Of a DNA stretch of 64,000 nt, positions 49,743-62,409 are shown one piece after another. Within the stretch, counting starts at the first letter, position 1; every line of letters starts with the position of its first letter. Under the pieces are notes generated by a model. The model was given only the letters and a program-made list of their open reading frames with translations. It made no database searches and was not told the DNA's origin. Where the stretch lies: positions 11,594,620 through 11,658,619 of the forward strand of contig CM069594.1 of NCBI GenBank assembly GCA_035771175.1. Direction: 5' to 3'. The position numbers were made by a program, and so were the translations under genes. Origin of the DNA: Paratinospora sagittata (lineage: Eukaryota > Streptophyta > Magnoliopsida > Ranunculales > Menispermaceae).

Positions 49743-50893
49743 TTGTCTCGCACGCCCAAAACAACTTTAGATTAAACAATGTTTTGAATTCAAATCATTT
49801 TGTACTCACTTGCTCTTTAACCTGCAACTTCTATTTTTATAAAACACTCATTCTCTGATTTTCAAAAATACAACACGCACGATTTTTGTAAGTTAGATTG
49901 AGCTTTCCAAAGAGTTTTCAAGAGAAGAAAGTAATGATTCTTGCATTTGCCAAAACAAGCTTCGAATTGAATCAAAATTGCAATCTGTCTTGATGATAAC
50001 CTCATTGTTCAGCAAGTTCTTCATTTTATCCCTTTTGTGCTTAGATTTGCAGAGGGTATCCATTGTTTTAAACTGTAAGTATATGAAGTGGTCTCGGTAA
50101 GATAACACATCAAAAAAGAACACAACACCCGTATTGCATCAAGAACACATCAAACAATAGCTTTCGAAGTCTACAAAGATCAAGCTCGAAGAACGAAGAC
50201 ATATCTCATGTCTAATGCAATAGTTTGATCTTTGGTGTGTAGGGTAACCTCTCGATCAAACTCAGCACTAAAACTCTGAAAATTGAAAAGTCTTCAAAAT
50301 CACTTCGATATAGTATTTCATTTTGAAAAAATGTTTTCCGTAAGGTTTTAATCATAATTTGAACGAGTTTTGAATTATTTAAAAGTGTTTTGAGCCAATG
50401 GAATGGTTCTTGAGTGTCAAAATATTAACTTTTCAAAAATAAGGCTATCCAGACATTTGCCAAAATTCTCGAGAAGGCACTAACACACTATCAGTGTTGA
50501 TAGCACGTTGATAGGGTTCTATAATAAAACATTTGTTTTTTCTGGAAAATTGTCTATAGCGCGCTATCCCTTTGATGACTCGCTATAAAGCTGTTGCATT
50601 GATCCTTTCATTTTTAGTAAAATGGGCAATAGCGCGCTATAGGCCTTGATAACACGCTTTCGGGAAGTCTGAAAAACTCGAGCTCTCGGGTTTGTGTATA
50701 TCGACCTGCTATCTGGCAATAGAGAACATGATACACAACCAAATAGCACTCTATTCACGTCTGAGACAAAAATCAGATATTTCTAACGAGAAAAATGTGG
50801 GCACTTCTGCTTGCTCGATTTTTCTATTCCTTACACAGTTTTGCCAGGTTATCTTAATTGAAATATGCTCTACTAACACCTAGATGATTTCCT
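49743..50893 (+). repeat. Satellite unit 43 (1151 bp)
   Basis: Unit 39 haplotype plus actaacacac and aataaaac, both shared with unit 45. Palindromes at 50556-50567 and 50629-50640. Confidence 0.97.
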
Positions 50894-52044
50894 TTGTCTC
50901 GCACGCCCAAAACAACTTTAGATTAAACAATGTTTTGAATTCAAATCATTTTGTACTCACTTGCTCTTTAACCTGCAACTTCTATTTTTATAAAACACTC
51001 ATTCTCTGATTTTCAAAAATACAACACGCACGATTTTTGTAAGTTAGATTGAGCTTTCCAAAGAGTTTTCAAGAGAAGAAAGTAATGATTCTTGCATTTG
51101 CCAAAACAAGCTTCGAATTGAATCAAAATTGCAATCTGTCTTGATGATAACGTCATTGTTCAGCAAGTTCTTCATTTTATCCCTTTTGTGCTTAGATTTG
51201 CAGAGGGTATCCATTGTTTTAAACTGTAAGTATATGAAGTGGTCTCGGTAAGATAACACATCAAAAAAGAACACAACACCCGTATTGCATAAAGAACACA
51301 TCAAACAATAGCTTTCGAAGTTTACAAAGATCAAGCTCGAAGAACGAAGACATATCTCATGTCTAATGCATTAGTTTGATCTTTGGTGTGTAGGGTAACC
51401 TCTCGATCAAACTCAGCACTAAAACTCTGAAAATTGCAAAGTCTTCAAAATCACTTCGATATAGTATTTCATTTTGAAAAAATGTTTTCCGTAAGGTTTT
51501 AATCATAATTTCAACGAGTTTTGAATTATTTAAAAGTGTTTTGAGTCAATGGAATGGTTCTTGAGTGTCAAAATATTAACTTTTCAAAAATAAGGCTATC
51601 CAGCAATTTGCCAAAATTCTCGAGAAGGCACTAACGCACTATCAGTGTTGATAGCACGTTGATAGGGTTCAATAATAAGACATTTGTTTTTTCTGGAAAA
51701 TTGTCTATAGCGCGCTATCCCTTTGATGACTCGCTATAAAGCTGTTGCATTGATCCTTTCATTTTTAGTAAAATGGGCAATAGCGCGCTATAGGCCTTGA
51801 TAACACGCTTTCGGGAAGTCTGAAAAACTCGAGCTCTCGGGTTTGTGTAAATCGACCTGCTATCTGTCAATAGAGAACATGATACACAACCAAATAGCAC
51901 TCTATTCACGTCTGAGACAAAAATCAGATATTTCTAACGAGAAAAATGTGGGCACTTCTGCTTGCTCGATTTTTCTATTCCTTACACAGTTTTGCCAGGT
52001 TATCTTAATTCAAATATGCTCTACTAACACCTAGATGATTCCCT
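50894..52044 (+). repeat. Satellite unit 44 (1151 bp)
   Basis: gcataaagaac and gaagtttac are shared with unit 46. Private: ttcaataat. Palindromes at 51707-51718 and 51780-51791. Confidence 0.97.
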
Positions 52045-53195
52045 TTGTCTCGCACGCCCAAAACAACTTTAGATTAAACAATGTTTTGAATTCAAATCAT
52101 TTTGTACTCACTTGCTCTTTAACCTGCAACTTCTATTTTTATAAAACACTCATTCTCTGATTTTCAAAAATACAACACGCACGATTTTTGTAAGTTAGAT
52201 TGAGCTTTCCAAAGAGTTTTCAAGAGAAGAAAGTAATGATTCTTGCATTTGCCAAAACAAGCTTCGAATTGAATCAAAATTGCAATCTGTCTTGATGATA
52301 ACCTCATTGTTCAGCAAGTTCTTCATTTTATCCCTTTTGTGCTTAGATTTGTAGAGGGTATCCATTGTTTTAAACTGTAAGTATATGAAGTGGTCTCGGT
52401 AAGATAACACATCAAAAAAGAACACAACACCCGTATTGCATCAAGAACACATCAAACAATAGCTTTCGAAGTCTACAAAGATCAAGCTCGAAGAACGAAG
52501 ACATATCTCATGTCTAATGCAATAGTTTGATCTTTGGTGTGTAGGGTAACCTCTCGATCAAACTCAGCACTAAAACTCTGAAAATTGAAAAGTCTTCAAA
52601 ATCACTTCGATATAGTATTTCATTTTGAAAAAATGTTTTCCGTAAGGTTTTAATCATAATTTGAACGAGTTTTGAATTATTTAAAAGTGTTTTGAGCCAA
52701 TGGAATGGTTCTTGAGTGTCAAAATATTAACTTTTCAAAAATAAGGCTATCCAGACATTTGCCAAAATTCTCGAGAAGGCACTAACACACTATCAGTGTT
52801 GATAGCACGTTGATAGGGTTCTATAATAAAACATTTGTTTTTTCTGGAAAATTGTCTATAGCGCGCTATCCCTTTGATGACTCGCTATAAAGCTGTTGCA
52901 TTGATCCTTTCATTTTTAGTAAAATGGGCAATAGCGCGCTATAGGCCTTGATAACACGCTTTCGGGAAGTCTGAAAAACTCGAGCTCTCGGGTTTGTGTA
53001 TATCGACCTGCTATCTGGCAATAGAGAACATGATACACAACCAAATAGCACTCTATTCACGTCTGAGACAAAAATCAGATATTTCTAACGAGAAAAATGT
53101 GGGCACTTCTGCTTGCTCGATTTTTCTATTCCTTACACAGTTTTGCCAGGTTATCTTAATTGAAATATGCTCTACTAACACCTAGATGATTTCCT
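52045..53195 (+). repeat. Satellite unit 45 (1151 bp)
   Basis: Copy of unit 43. Private: tttgtagagg. Palindromes at 52858-52869 and 52931-52942. Confidence 0.97.
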
Positions 53196-54346
53196 TTGTC
53201 TCGCACGCCCAAAACAACTTTAGATTAAACAATGTTTTGAATTCAAATCATTTTGTACTCACTTGCTCTTTAACCTGCAACTTCTATTTTTATAAAACAC
53301 TCATTCTCTGATTTTCAAAAATACAACACGCACGATTTTTGTAAGTTAGATTGAGCTTTCCAAAGAGTTTTCAAGAGAAGAAAGTAATGATTCTTGCATT
53401 TGCCAAAACAAGCTTCGAATTGAATCAAAATTGCAATCTGTCTTGATGATAACGTCATTGTTCAGCAAGTTCTTCATTTTATCCCTTTTGTGCTTAGATT
53501 TGCAGAGGGTATCCATTGTTTTAAACTGTAAGTATATGAAGTGGTCTCGGTAAGATAACACATCAAAAAAGAACACAACACCCGTATTGCATAAAGAACA
53601 CATCAAACAATAGCTTTCGAAGTTTACAAAGATCAAGCTCGAAGAACGAAGACATATCTCATGTCTAATGCATTAGTTTGATCTTTGGTGTGTAGGGTAA
53701 CCTCTCGATCAAACTCAGCACTAAAACTCTGAAAATTGCAAAGTCTTCAAAATCACTTCGATATAGTATTTCATTTTGAAAAAATGTTTTCCGTAAGGTT
53801 TTAATCATAATTTCAACGAGTTTTGAATTATTTAAAAGTGTTTTGAGTCAATGGAATGGTTCTTGAGTGTCAAAATATTAACTTTTCAAAAATAAGGCTA
53901 TCCAGCAATTTGCCAAAATTCTCGAGAAGGCACTAACGCACTATCAGTGTTGATAGTACGTTGATAGGGTTCTATAATAAGACATTTGTTTTTTCTGGAA
54001 AATTGTCTATAGCGCGCTATCCCTTTGATGACTCGCTATAAAGCTGTTGCATTGATCTTTTCATTTTTAGTAAAATGGGCAATAGCGCGCTATAGGCCTT
54101 GATAACACGCTTTCGGGAAGTCTGAAAAACTCGAGCTCTCGGGTTTGTGTATATCGACCTGCTATCTGGCAATAGAGAACATGATACACAACCAAATAGC
54201 ACTCTATTCACGTCTGAGACAAAAATCAGATATTTCTAACGAGAAAAATGTTGGCACTTCTGCTTGCTCGATTTTTCTATTCCTTACACAGTTTTGCCAG
54301 GTTATCTTAATTCAAATATGCTCTACTAACACCTAGATGATTCCCT
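53196..54346 (+). repeat. Satellite unit 46 (1151 bp)
   Basis: Copy of unit 44 in its first part. From about 53957 it shares gatagtacg and aatgttggcac with unit 49. Palindromes at 54009-54020 and 54082-54093. Confidence 0.97.
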
Positions 54347-55499
54347 TTGTCTCGCACGCCCAAAACAACTTTAGATTAAACAATGTTTTGAATTCAAATC
54401 ATTTTGTACTCACTTGTTCTTTAACCTGCAACTTCTATTTTTACAAAACACTCATTCTCTGATTTTCAAAAATACAACACGCACGATTTTTCTAAGTTAG
54501 ATTGAGCTTTCCAAAGAGTTTTTCAAGAGAAGAAAGTAATGATTCTTGCATTTGCCAAAACAAGCTTCGAATTTAATCAAAATTGCAATCTGTCTTGATG
54601 ATAACGTCATTGTTCAGCAAGTTCTTCATTTTATCCCTTTCGTGCTTAGATTTGCAGAGGGTATCCATTGTTTTAAACTGTAAGTATATGAAGTGGTCTC
54701 GGTAAGATAACAACATCAAAATAGAACACAACACCCGTATTGCATCAAGAACACATCAAACAATAGCTTTCGAAGTCTACAAAGATCAAGCTCGAAGAAC
54801 GAAGACATATCTCACGTCTAATGCAATAGTTTGATCTTTGGTGTGTAGGGTAACCTCTCGATCAAACTCAGCACTAAAACTCTGAAAATTGCAAAGTCTT
54901 CAAAATCACTTCGATATAGTATTTCATTTTGAAAATATGTTTTCCGTAAGGTTTTAATCATAATTTCAACGAGTTTTGAATTATTTAAAAGTGTTTTGAG
55001 TCAATGGAATGGTTCTTGAGTGTCAAAATATTAACTTTTCAAAAATAAGGCTATCCAGCAATTTGCCAAAATTCTCGAGAAGGCACTAACGCATTATCAG
55101 TGTTGATAGCACGTTGATAGGGTTCTACAATAAGACATTTGTTTTTTCTGGAAAATTGTCTATAGCGCGCTATCCCTTTGATGACTCGCTATAAAGCTGT
55201 TGCATTGATCCTTTCATTTTTAGTAAAATGGGCAATAGCGCGCTATAGGCCTTGATAACACGCTTTCGGGAAGTCTGAAAAACTCGAGCTCTCGGGTTTG
55301 TGTAAATCGACCTGCTATCTGTCAATAGAGAACATGATACACAACCAAATAGCACTCTATTCACGTCTGAGACAAAAATCAGATATTTCTAACGAGAAAA
55401 ATGTGGGCACTTCTGCTTGCTCGATTTTTCTATTCCTTACACAGTTTTGCCAGGTTATCTTAATTCAAATATGCTCTACTAACACCTAGATGATTCCCT
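54347..55499 (+). repeat. Satellite unit 47 (1153 bp)
   Basis: The T5 run returns, with tttttctaag and aatttaatc, shared with unit 50. cctttcgtgc is shared with unit 48. Private: gaaaatatg. Palindromes at 55162-55173 and 55235-55246. Confidence 0.97.
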
Positions 55500-56651
55500 T
55501 TGTCTCGCACGCCCAAAACAACTTTAGATTAAACAATGTTTTGAATTCAAATCATTTTGTACTCACTTGCTCTTTAACCTGCAACTTCTATTTTTATAAA
55601 ACACTCATTCTCTGATTTTCAAAAATACAACACGCACGATTTTTGTAAGTTAGATTGAGCTTTCCAAAGAGTTTTCAAGAGAAGAAAGTAATGATTCTTG
55701 CATTTGCCAAAACAAGCTTCGAATTGAATCAAAATTGCAATCTGTCTTGATGATAACGTCATTGTTCAGCAAGTTCTTCATTTTATCCCTTTCGTGCTTA
55801 GATTTGCAGAGGGTATCCATTGTTTTAAACTGTAAGTATATGAAGTGGTCTCGGTAAGATAACAACATCAAAATAGAACACAACACCCGTATTGCATCAA
55901 GAACACATCAAACAATAGCTTTCGAAGTCTACAAAAATCAAGCTCGAAGAACGAAGACATATCTCATGTCTAATGCATTAGTTTGATCTTTGGTGTGTAG
56001 GGTAACCTCTCGATCAAACTCAGCACTAAAACTCTGAAAATTGCAAAATCTTCAAGATCACTTCGATATAGTATTTCATTTTGAAAAAATGTTTTCCGTA
56101 AGGTTTTAATCATAATTTCAACGAGTTTTGAATTATTTAAAAGTGTTTTGAGTCAATGGAATGGTTCTTGAGTGTCAAAATATTAACTTTTCAAAAATAA
56201 GGCTATCCAGCAATTTGCCAAAATTCTCGAGAAGGCACTAACGCACTATCAGTGTTGATAGCACGTTGATAGGGTTCTATAATAAGACATTTGTTTTTTC
56301 TGGAAAATTGTCTATAGCGCGCTATCCCTTTGATGACTCGCTATAAAGCTGTTGCATTGATCCTTTCATTTTTAGTAAAATGGGCAATAGCGCGCTATAG
56401 GCCTTGATAACACGCTTTCGGGAAGTCTGAAAAACTCGAGCTCTCGGGTTTGTGTATATCGACCTGCTATCTGGCAATAGAGAACATGATACACAACCAA
56501 ATAGCACTCTATTCACGTCTGAGACAAAAATCAGATATTTCTAACGAGAAAAATGTGGGCACTTCTGCTTGCTCGATTTTTCTATTCCTTACACAGTTTT
56601 GCCAGGTTATCTTAATTGAAATATGCTCTACTAACACCTAGATGATTTCCT
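55500..56651 (+). repeat. Satellite unit 48 (1152 bp)
   Basis: T4 run and cctttcgtgc. Private: acaaaaatcaag, gcaaaatctt. Palindromes at 56314-56325 and 56387-56398. Confidence 0.97.
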
Positions 56652-57802
56652 TTGTCTCGCACGCCCAAAACAACTTTAGATTAAACAATGTTTTGAATTC
56701 AAATCATTTTGTACTCACTTGCTCTTTAACCTGCAACTTCTATTTTTATAAAACACTCATTCTCTGATTTTCAAAAATACAACACGCACGATTTTTGTAA
56801 GTTAGATTGAGCTTTCCAAAGAGTTTTCAAGAGAAGAAAGTAATGATTCTTGCATTTGCCAAAACAAGCTTCGAATTTAATCAAAATTGCAATCTGTCTT
56901 GATGATAACGTCATTGTTCAGCAAGTTCTTCATTTTATCCCTTTTGTGCTTAGATTTGCAGAGGGTATCCATTGTTTTAAACTGTAAGTATATGAAGTGG
57001 TCTCGGTAAGATAACACATCAAAAAAGAACACAACACCCGTATTGCATCAAGAACACATCAAACAATAGCTTTCGAAGTTTACAAAGATCAAGCTCGAAG
57101 AACGAAGACATATCTCATGTCTAATGCATTAGTTTGATCTTTGGTGTGTAGGGTAACCTCTCGATCAAACTCAGCACTGAAACTCTGAAAATTGCAAAGT
57201 CTTCAAAATCACTTCGATATAGTATTTCATTTTGAAAAAATGTTTTCCGTAAGGTTTTAATCATAATTTCAACGAGTTTTGAATTATTTAAAAGTGTTTT
57301 GAGTCAATGGAATGGTTCTTGAGTGTCAAAATATTAACTTTTCAAAAATAAGGCTATCCAGCAATTTGCCAAAATTCTCGAGAAGGCACTAACGCACTAT
57401 CAGTGTTGATAGTACGTTGATAGGGTTCTATAATAAGACATTTGTTTTTTCTGGAAAATTGTCTATAGCGCGCTATCCCTTTGATGACTCGCTATAAAGC
57501 TGTTGCATTGATCTTTTCATTTTTAGTAAAATGGGCAATAGCGCGCTATAGGCCTTGATAACACGCTTTCGGGAAGTCTGAAAAACTCGAGCTCTCGGGT
57601 TTGTGTATATCGACCTGCTATCTGGCAATAGAGAACATGATACACAACCAAATAGCACTCTATTCACGTCTGAGACAAAAATCAGATATTTCTAACGAGA
57701 AAAATGTTGGCACTTCTGCTTGCTCGATTTTTCTATTCCTTACACAGTTTTGCCAGGTTATCTTAATTCAAATATGCTCTACTAACACCTAGATGATTCC
57801 CT
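56652..57802 (+). repeat. Satellite unit 49 (1151 bp)
   Basis: Later part copies unit 46 at an offset of 3456 bp (gaagtttac, gatagtacg, aatgttggcac). Private: gcactgaaac. Palindromes at 57465-57476 and 57538-57549. Confidence 0.97.
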
Positions 57803-58954
57803 TTGTCTCGCACGCCCAAAACAACTTTAGATTAAACAATGTTTTGAATTCAAATCATTTTGTACTCACTTGTTCTTTAACCTGCAACTTCTATTTTTAC
57901 AAAACACTCATTCTCTGATTTTCAAAAATACAACACGCACGATTTTTCTAAGTTAGATTGAGCTTTCCAAAGAGTTTTTCAAGAGAAGAAAGTAATGATT
58001 CTTGCATTTGCCAAAACAAGCTTCGAATTTAATCAAAATTGCAATCTGTCTTGATGATAACGTCATTGTTCAGCAAGTTCTTCATTTTATCCCTTTTGTG
58101 CTTAGATTTGCAGAGGGTATCCATTGTTTTAAACTGTAAGTATATGAAGTGGTCTCGGTAAGATAACACATCAAAAAAGAACACAACACCCGTATTGCAT
58201 CAAGAACACATCAAACAATAGCTTTCGAAGTCTACAAAGATCAAGCTCGAAGAACGAAGACATATCTCATGTCTAATGCATTAGTTTGATCTTTGGTGTG
58301 TAGGGTAACCTCTCGATCAAACTCAGCACTAAAACTCTGAAAATTGCAAAGTCTTCAAAATCACTTCGATATAGTATTTCATTTTGAAAAAATGTTTTCC
58401 GTAAGGTTTTAATCATAATTTCAACGAGTTTTGAATTATTTAAAAGTGTTTTGAGTCAATGGAATGGTTCTTGAGTGTCAAAATAATAACTTTTCAAAAA
58501 TAAGGCTATCCAGCAATTTGCCAAATTTCTCGAGAAGGCACTAACGCACTATCAGTGTTGATAGCACGTTGATAGGGTTCTATAATAAGACATTTGTTTT
58601 TTCTGGAAAAATGTCTATAGCGCGCTATCCATTTGATGACTCGCTATAAAGCTGTTGCCTTAATCTTTTCATTTTTAGTAAAATGGGCAATAGCGCGCTA
58701 TAGGCCTTGATAACACGCTATCGGAAAGTCTAAAAAACTCAAGCTCTCTAGTTTGTGTATATCGACCTGCTATCTGTCAATAGAGAACATGATACACAAC
58801 CAAATAGCACTCTATCCACGTCTGAGACCAAAATCAGATATTTCTAACGAGAAAAATGTGGGCACTTCTGCTTGCTCGATTTTTCTATTCCTTACACAGT
58901 TTTGCCAGGTTATCTTAATTGAAATATGCTCTACTAACACCTAGATGATTCCCT
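57803..58954 (+). repeat. Satellite unit 50 (1152 bp), tail of older type
   Basis: Starts like unit 47. From about 58650 it reverts to pre-43-kb states: cgctatcgg, gtctaaaaaactc, ctctctagtt, tatccacg. Palindromes at 58617-58628 and 58690-58701. Private: aaaataataac, tatccatttg. Confidence 0.97.
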
Positions 58955-60104
58955 TTGTCTCGCACGCCCAAAACAACTTTAGATTAAACAATGTTTTGAA
59001 TTCAAATCATTTTGTACTCACTTGTTCTTTAACCTGCAACTTCTATTTTTACAAAACACTCATTCTCTGATTTTCAAAAATACAACACGCACGATTTTTC
59101 TAAGTTAGATTGAGCTTTCCAAAGAGTTTTTCAAGAGAAGAAAGTAATGATTCTTGCATTTGCCAAAACAAGCTTCGAATTTTATCAAAATTGCAATCTG
59201 TCTTGATGATAACGTCATTGTTCAGCAAGTTCTTCATTTTATCCCTTTTGTGCTTAGATTTGCAGAGGGTATCCATTGTTTTAAACTGTAAGTATATGAA
59301 GTGGTCTCGGTAAGATAACACATCAAAAAAGAACACAACACCCGTATTGCATCAAGAACACATCAAACAATAGCTTTCGAAGTCTACAAAGATCAAGCTC
59401 GAAGAACGAAGACATATCTCATGTCTAATGCATTAGTTTGATCTTTGGTGTGTAGGGTAACCTCTCGATCAAACTCAGCACTAAAACTCTGAAAATTGCA
59501 AAGTCTTCAAGATCACTTCGATATAGTATTTCATTTTGAAAAAATGTTTTCCGTAAGGTTTTAATCATAATTTCAATGAGTTTTGAATTATTTAAAAGTG
59601 TTTTGAGTCAATGGAATGGTTCTTGAGTGTCAAAATATTAATTTTTCAAAAATAAGGCTATCCAGCAATTTGCCAAAATTCTCGAGAAGGCACTAGCGCA
59701 CTATCAGTGTTGATAGCACGTTGATAGGGTTCTATAATAAGTCATTTGTTTTTTCTGGAAAATTGACTATAGCGCGCTATCCCTTTGATGACTCGCTATA
59801 AAGCTGTTGCCTTGATCCTTTCATTTTTAGTAAAATGGGCAATAGCGCGATAGGCCTTGATAACACGCTTTCGGAAAGTCTGAAAAACACGAGCTCTCGG
59901 GTTTGTGTATATCGACCTGCTATCTGTCAATAGAGAACATGATACACAACCAAATAGCACTCTATCCACGTCTGAGACCAAAATCAGATATTTCTAACGA
60001 GAAAAATGTGGGCACTTCTGCTTGCTCGATTTTTCTATTCCTTACACAGTTTTGCCAGGTTATCTTAATTGAAATATGCTCTACTAACACCTAGATGATT
60101 CCCT
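58955..60104 (+). repeat. Satellite unit 51 (1150 bp), downstream palindrome broken
   Basis: The upstream palindrome is intact at 59769-59780. The downstream one has lost CT (atagcgcgatagg near 59842). aaacacgagc is shared with unit 53. Private: gaattttatc. Confidence 0.97.
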
Positions 60105-61258
60105 TTGTCTCGCACGCCCAAAACAACTTTAGATTAAACAATGTTTTGAATTCAAATCATTTTGTACTCACTTGTTCTTTAACCTGCAACTTCTATTTTT
60201 ACAAAACACTCATTCTCTGATTTTCAAAAATACAACACGCACGATTTTTCTAAGTTAGATTGAGCTTTCCAAAGAGTTTTTCAAGAGAAGAAAGTAATGA
60301 TTCTTGCATTTGCCAAAACAAGCTTCGAATTTAATCAAAATTGCAATCTGTCTTGATGATAACGTCATTGTTCAGCAAGTTCTTCATTTTATCCCTTTTG
60401 TGCTTAGATTTGCAGAGGGTATCCATTGTTTTAAACTGTAAGTATATGAAGTGGTCTCGGTAAGATAACAACATCCAAATAGAACACAACACCCGTATTG
60501 CATCAAGAACACATCAAACAATAGCTTTCGAAGTCTACAAAGATCAAGCTCGAAGAACGAAGACAAATCTCATGTCTAATGCATTAGTTTGATCTTTGGT
60601 GTGTAGGGTAACCTCTCGATCAAACTCAGCACTAAAACTCTGAAAATTGCAAAGTTTTCAAAATCACTTCGATATAGTATTTCATTTTGAAAAAAATGTT
60701 TTCCGTAAGGTTTTAATCATAATTTCAACTAGTTTTGAATTATTTAAAAGTGTTTTGAGTCAATGGAATGGTTCTTGAGTGCCAAAATATTAATTTTTCA
60801 AAAAAAAGGCTATCCAGCAATTTGCCAAAATTCTCGAGAAGGCACTAGCGCACTATCAGTGTTGATAGCACGTTGATGGGGTTCTATAATAAGTCATTTG
60901 TCTTTTCTGGAAAATTGTCTATAGCGCGCTATCCCTTTGATGACTCGCTATAAAGCTGTTGCATTGATCCTTTCATTTTTAGTAAAATGGGCAATAGCGC
61001 GCTATAGGCCTTGATAACACGCTTTCGGAAAGTCTGAAAAACTCGAGCTCTCGGGTTTGTGTATATCGACCTGCTATCTGTCAATAGAGAACATGATACA
61101 CAACCAAATAGCACTCTATCCACGTCTGAGACAAAAATCAGATATTTCTAACGAGAAAAATGTGGGCACTTCTGCTTGCTCGATTTTTCTATTCCTTACA
61201 CAGTTTTGCCAGGTTATCTTAATTCAAATATGCTCTACTAACACCTAGATGATTCCCT
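60105..61258 (+). repeat. Satellite unit 52 (1154 bp)
   Basis: Both palindromes intact, 60921-60932 and 60994-61005. Private: catccaaatag, gacaaatctc, caactagtt, gtgccaaaa, an A-run gain in aaaaaaaagg, and gtcttttctgg. Confidence 0.97.
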
Positions 61259-62409
61259 TTGTCTCGCACGCCCAAAACAACTTTAGATTAAACAATGTTT
61301 TGAATTCAAATCATTTTGTACTCACTTGCTCTTTAACCTGCAACTTCTATTTTTATAAAACACTCATTCTCTGATTTTCAAAAATACAACACGCACGATT
61401 TTTGTAAGTTAGATTGAGCTTTCCAAAGACTTTTTCAAGAGAAGAAAGTAATGATTCTTGCATTTGCCCAAACAAGCTTCGAATTGAATCAAAATTGCAA
61501 TCTGTCTTGATGATAACGTCATTGTTCAGCAAGTTCTTCATTTTATCCCTTTTGTGCTTAGATTTGCAGAGGGTATCCATTGTTTTAAACTGTAAGTATA
61601 TGAAGTGGTCTCGGTAAGATAACAACATCAAAATAGAACACAACACCCGTATTGCATCAAGAACACATCAAACAATAGCTTTCGAAGTCTACAAAGACCA
61701 AGCTCGAAGAACGAAGACATATCTCATGTCTAATGCATTAGTTTGATCTTTGGTGTGTAGGGTAACCTCTCGATCAAACTCAGCACTAAAACTCTGAAAA
61801 TTGCAAAGTCTTCAAGATCACTTCGATATAGTATTTCATTTTGAAAAAATGTTTTCCGTAAGGTTTTAATCATAATTTCAATGAGTTTTGAATTATTTAA
61901 AAGTGTTTTGAGTCAATGGAATGGTTCTTGAGTGTCAAAATATTAATTTTTCAAAAATAAGGCTATCCAGCAATTTGCCAAAATTCTCGAGAAGGCACTA
62001 GCGCACTATCAGTGTTGATAGCACGTTGATAGGGTTCTATAATAAGTCATTTGTTTTTTCTGGAAAATTGTCTATAGCGCGCTATCCCTTTGATGACTCG
62101 CTATAAAGCTGTTGCCTTGATCCTTTCATTTTTAGTAAAATGGGCAATAGCGCGATAGGCCTTGATAACACGCTTTCGGAAAGTCTGAAAAACACGAGCT
62201 CTTGGGTTTGTGTATATCGACCTGCTATCTGTCAATAGAGAACATGATACACAACCAAATAGCACTCTATCCACGTCTGAGACAAAAATCAGATATTTCT
62301 AACGAGAAAAATGTGGGCACTTCTGCTTGCTCGATTTTTCTATTCCTTACACAGTTTTGCCAGGTTATCTTAATTCAAATATGCTCTACTAACACCTAGA
62401 TGATTCCCT
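61259..62409 (+). repeat. Satellite unit 53 (1151 bp), downstream palindrome broken
   Basis: Same CT loss as unit 51 (near 62147) with the upstream palindrome intact at 62074-62085. Private: aagactttttc, tgcccaaac, gaccaagc, ctcttggg. Confidence 0.97.

Larger units (their letters stand above)
49743..53962 (+). repeat. Dimeric higher-order repeat, period 2302 bp
   Basis: 49743-51660 recurs at 52045-53962. Unit 43 matches 45 (gaacgag, gagccaatgg, ccagacattt, actaacacac) and unit 44 matches 46 (gcataaagaac, gaagtttac). The relationship breaks near 51.67 kb, where unit 44 has ttcaataat and its end is of a different subtype. Confidence 0.88.
53600..58086 (+). repeat. Higher-order repeat, period 3456 bp (three units)
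   Basis: About 53600-54630 recurs at about 57056-58086. Shared rare states: gatagtacg, gatcttttc at a site usually gatcctttc here, aatgttggcac, tttttctaag and cgaatttaatc. Confidence 0.83.
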
